This document shows, one piece after another, positions 50,660-52,158 of a stretch of DNA of 52,158 bases. Positions within the stretch are counted from its first letter, which is position 1. Every line of letters starts with the position of its first letter. The translations under genes and the position numbers were made by a program. Origin of the DNA: Alkalibacterium iburiense (lineage in GTDB: Bacteria > Bacillota > Bacilli > Lactobacillales > Carnobacteriaceae_A); NCBI RefSeq assembly GCF_039521845.1, contig NZ_BAAACW010000128.1:1-52158 (forward strand). The letters run 5' to 3'. The notes beneath the pieces were generated by a model that ran no database searches, was not told the DNA's origin, and saw nothing but the letters and a program-made list of their open reading frames with translations.

Positions 50660-51377
50660 TGTATCAACCCTTCTTTAAAGTGCTGAATAAAGGCTTCATT
50701 GACTTTTTTATATAATCTTCTTGAAACAGGTACTAAAGTATGATTATCCATATAGATATCTGTTTTACTTATTCTTTTAATATGGTCAAGATTAACTAAG
50801 TAGGATCGGTGACTTTGAACAAACAGGTCTGCTGACACTTTTTTTTAAACACACCAATACCCTCCAGTGCTTCGTACTTCTTGTCCATCAACTTAACAAT
50901 GGTTCGGTGTCCATCTGCTTCCAAATACATGATATCGGCTTGAATTATTTTTACTTTCTCTTCTGCTGTTTCTATAACTAGTGTTTCTTCTTTTTTTGGA
51001 GTACTTTTTTTGAAGCGGTTCAGCACACGGTGAAGTTTTTTTCTGTCCACCGGTTTAAGAATATAATCCATCGCACTCACTTCATACCCATCTGCCATAT
51101 AATCCGTATAACCTGTGACAAATAATAATTTTATATCCTGATTTTTTTCTCGCAGTAAGTGAGCCAACTCCAAACCGTTCATACCATCCATTTCAATATC
51201 CAGAACCAGTAAGTCAATGGCTTTATCTTCTTCAAAATGAAACAAAAAGGCCTCTGCTGATTCAAAGCACAAAAATTGAAAGGATACTTCATGAGCTTGT
51301 CCATATTCTTTTAATAACTTTTTCAATAATTCTATCTGAACTGCTTCATCATCGACTAAAGCTATACGCCACTTCAT
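50656..51377 (-). pseudogene. LytTR-family response regulator, frameshifted in an A8 run
   Basis: The receiver domain (1 to about 118: ALVDDEA, phospho-Asp in LLVLDIEMDG, Lys in YILKPVD) and most of the linker are in one frame ending after GIGVFKKK. The LytTR DNA-binding domain continues in another frame as SADLFVQSHRSYLVNLDH to LIQ. One base lost from the A8 run (T8 at 50839-50846) explains the break. Restored length is about 241 residues, normal for AgrA/VirR-type regulators. ATG 51377 is chosen for AGGTG spacing. Slippage on A8 could still yield some full-length protein. Confidence 0.8.
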
Positions 51378-51395
51378 TTCATTCACCTCACGTTT

Positions 51396-51401
51396 ATTAT
51401 A
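51396..51401 (-). promoter_or_regulatory. -10 element of the LytTR/GHKL operon
   Basis: TATAAT on the minus strand at 51401-51396, 19 bases before the start, with no -35. A TTTTGTTGTGG direct repeat at 51417-51427 recurs at 51559-51569 on the facing side of this 311-base intergenic region. Confidence 0.45.
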
Positions 51402-51563
51402 ACGTAAATACTAGCATTTTGTTGTGGCATTTTAAGCTCACTTTACCCTTTGATAATGATACCAATATACTTTCTCTTTTATTCCCAAATGAACAATCTG
51501 GGTGAATATACTTCTATAAATTAATAATCAGGATGCAAAAATGCAAACATAAGTTCTTTTTTG

Positions 51564-51592
51564 TTGTGGTTCGATACCCTTATTGATATAAT
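51564..51592 (+). promoter_or_regulatory. Promoter of the KilA-N gene
   Basis: TTGTGG (51564-51569), 17-base spacer, TATAAT (51587-51592) with TG one base upstream. It gives a leader of about 100 bases. Confidence 0.65.
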
Positions 51593-51629
51593 AATGATAA
51601 TAGATTAGATATATTTATAGGAAGTTGAT

Positions 51630-51662
51630 ATGTGCGTCATTTATTTTATTACTAATGAATAG
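51630..51662 (+). CDS. Possible 10-codon upstream ORF in the KilA-N leader
   Basis: ATG at 51630 behind GGAAG encodes MCVIYFITNE then TAG, 36 bases before the main start. It could be a leader peptide or chance. Confidence 0.2.
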   Translation: MCVIYFITNE

Positions 51663-51698
51663 TACGAAAAATGACTTAAAATGAGAGGATGATCAACA

Positions 51699-52136
51699 GT
51701 GCCACCTAAAATTATAGCTCATGGAAATGAAATATCCGTTACTTTCGGAGAAAAGAAAGATTATATAAGTTTGACCGACATAGCTAAATATGAAAACAAA
51801 GACAGTCCGGCTGATTTAATAAAAAATTGGTTGAGAAATAGAAATACCCTAGAATATTTAGGAACTTGGGAACGATTGAATAATCCTAATTTTAAACTGG
51901 TCGAATTCGACCAGTTTAAAAACGAATCGGGTTCCAACTCTTTTGTAATGTCTCCTAAAAAATGGATAGAGAATACAAATGCAATAGGGATAACATCAAA
52001 GTCAGGTAGATACGGCGGTACATTTGCTCATTCAGATATTGCTTTTGAATTCGCTTCATGGATATCTCCGGAATTTAAATTGTATATTACTCAAGTTTCG
52101 CACCCTAATAAATGCTTCACAATCCTATCGGATTAA
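51699..52136 (+). CDS. KilA-N domain protein, C-terminus apparently replaced
   Basis: 145 residues from GTG 51699 (GAGAGGA upstream). KILA-N domain features: YISLTDIAKYEN (22-33), LIKNWLRNRNTLEYLGTWE (39-57), TNAIGITSKSGRYGGTFAHSD and FEFASWISPEFKLYI. KilA-N proteins are DNA-binding factors of phages and mobile islands, normally 200-280 residues with a further C-terminal domain. Here, after LYIT, unrelated residues (QVSHPNKCFTILSD) lead to a stop within 17 codons, 22 bases before the window ends. This suggests an insertion or rearrangement near 52090. A 32-bp palindrome lies inside the gene. Confidence 0.75.
   Translation: MPPKIIAHGNEISVTFGEKKDYISLTDIAKYENKDSPADLIKNWLRNRNTLEYLGTWERLNNPNFKLVEFDQFKNESGSNSFVMSPKKWIENTNAIGITSKSGRYGGTFAHSDIAFEFASWISPEFKLYITQVSHPNKCFTILSD
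51890..51921. repeat. 32-bp perfect palindrome inside the KilA-N gene
   Basis: TTTTAAACTGGTCGAA (51890-51905) is followed without a loop by its exact reverse complement (51906-51921). It encodes FKLVEFDQFK within a conserved part of the protein. Confidence 0.9.
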
Positions 52137-52158
52137 CCCTCACCAAAGAAATTACGCA

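Overview
The window is low-GC Firmicutes DNA. The rsmG-parA-parB-DUF951-ychF-DUF1129 block and the short-spaced operons with strong AGGAGG sites point to Lactobacillales. Mrp-type antiporter subunits, a CPA2 cation antiporter and a Na+/Ca2+ exchanger suggest a halophilic or alkaliphilic member such as the Carnobacteriaceae. That assignment is inference from gene content, not from a marker gene. No rRNA, tRNA or CRISPR array was recognised.

Layout. (1) 1-815: left end of an IS200/IS605-type element whose TnpB-like gene runs off the window and which has cut a beta-glucuronidase gene. (2) 988-4219: deoxynucleoside kinase, uronate-dehydrogenase-like SDR, glutamate dehydrogenase, a 54-aa unknown. 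(3) 4459-6972: a translationally coupled persulfide-detoxification operon (rhodanese, CoA-disulfide reductase-rhodanese, rhodanese, CstR) with a CstR-type operator on its promoter. (4) 7195-9893: P1B-type ATPase, HMA metallochaperone and small RIC-like protein, with three FNR/CRP-type boxes at identical spacing from a TATACT -10. (5) 10305-14760: chromosome-partition housekeeping block. (6) 14985-19720: CPA2 antiporter with a PII-like protein, GNAT, alkaline phosphatase, Na+/Ca2+ exchanger. (7) 19918-27499: ABC-F protein, NERD/zinc-ribbon protein, broken maltose acetyltransferase, reduced Mrp locus (MrpB- and MrpD-like only), soluble PAS-chemoreceptor. (8) 27644-35043: M20 amidohydrolase with a broken AbgT transporter, pseudouridine synthase, lipocalin-like protein, uridine-kinase-like protein, malic enzyme, SDR. 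(9) 35177-41210: frameshifted ABC transporter, YeeE/YedE sulfur transporter, ATP-grasp gene with a nonsense codon, Gly/Arg-rich TPM membrane protein with PspA. (10) 41407-46026: CysK, PRPP synthetase, SRAP protein, FAD/Rieske oxidoreductase. (11) 46080-51377: heterodimeric ABC exporter with a GHKL kinase and a frameshifted LytTR regulator. (12) 51699-end: KilA-N gene with a 32-bp perfect palindrome and an apparently abrupt end.

Themes. Sulfur handling recurs (cst operon, YeeE/YedE, CysK), as do metal/redox control and cation homeostasis. Gene decay is prominent: one IS truncation, three genes with in-frame nonsense codons (abgT has two), and three single-base losses that each fit a homopolymer A/T run. 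The homopolymer pattern could be biological slippage or assembly error. Three intergenic regions carry unrelated palindromic repeats that share a 51-52 bp period. The two most unusual signals are those arrays and the triplicated FNR-like promoter architecture around the P-type ATPase.
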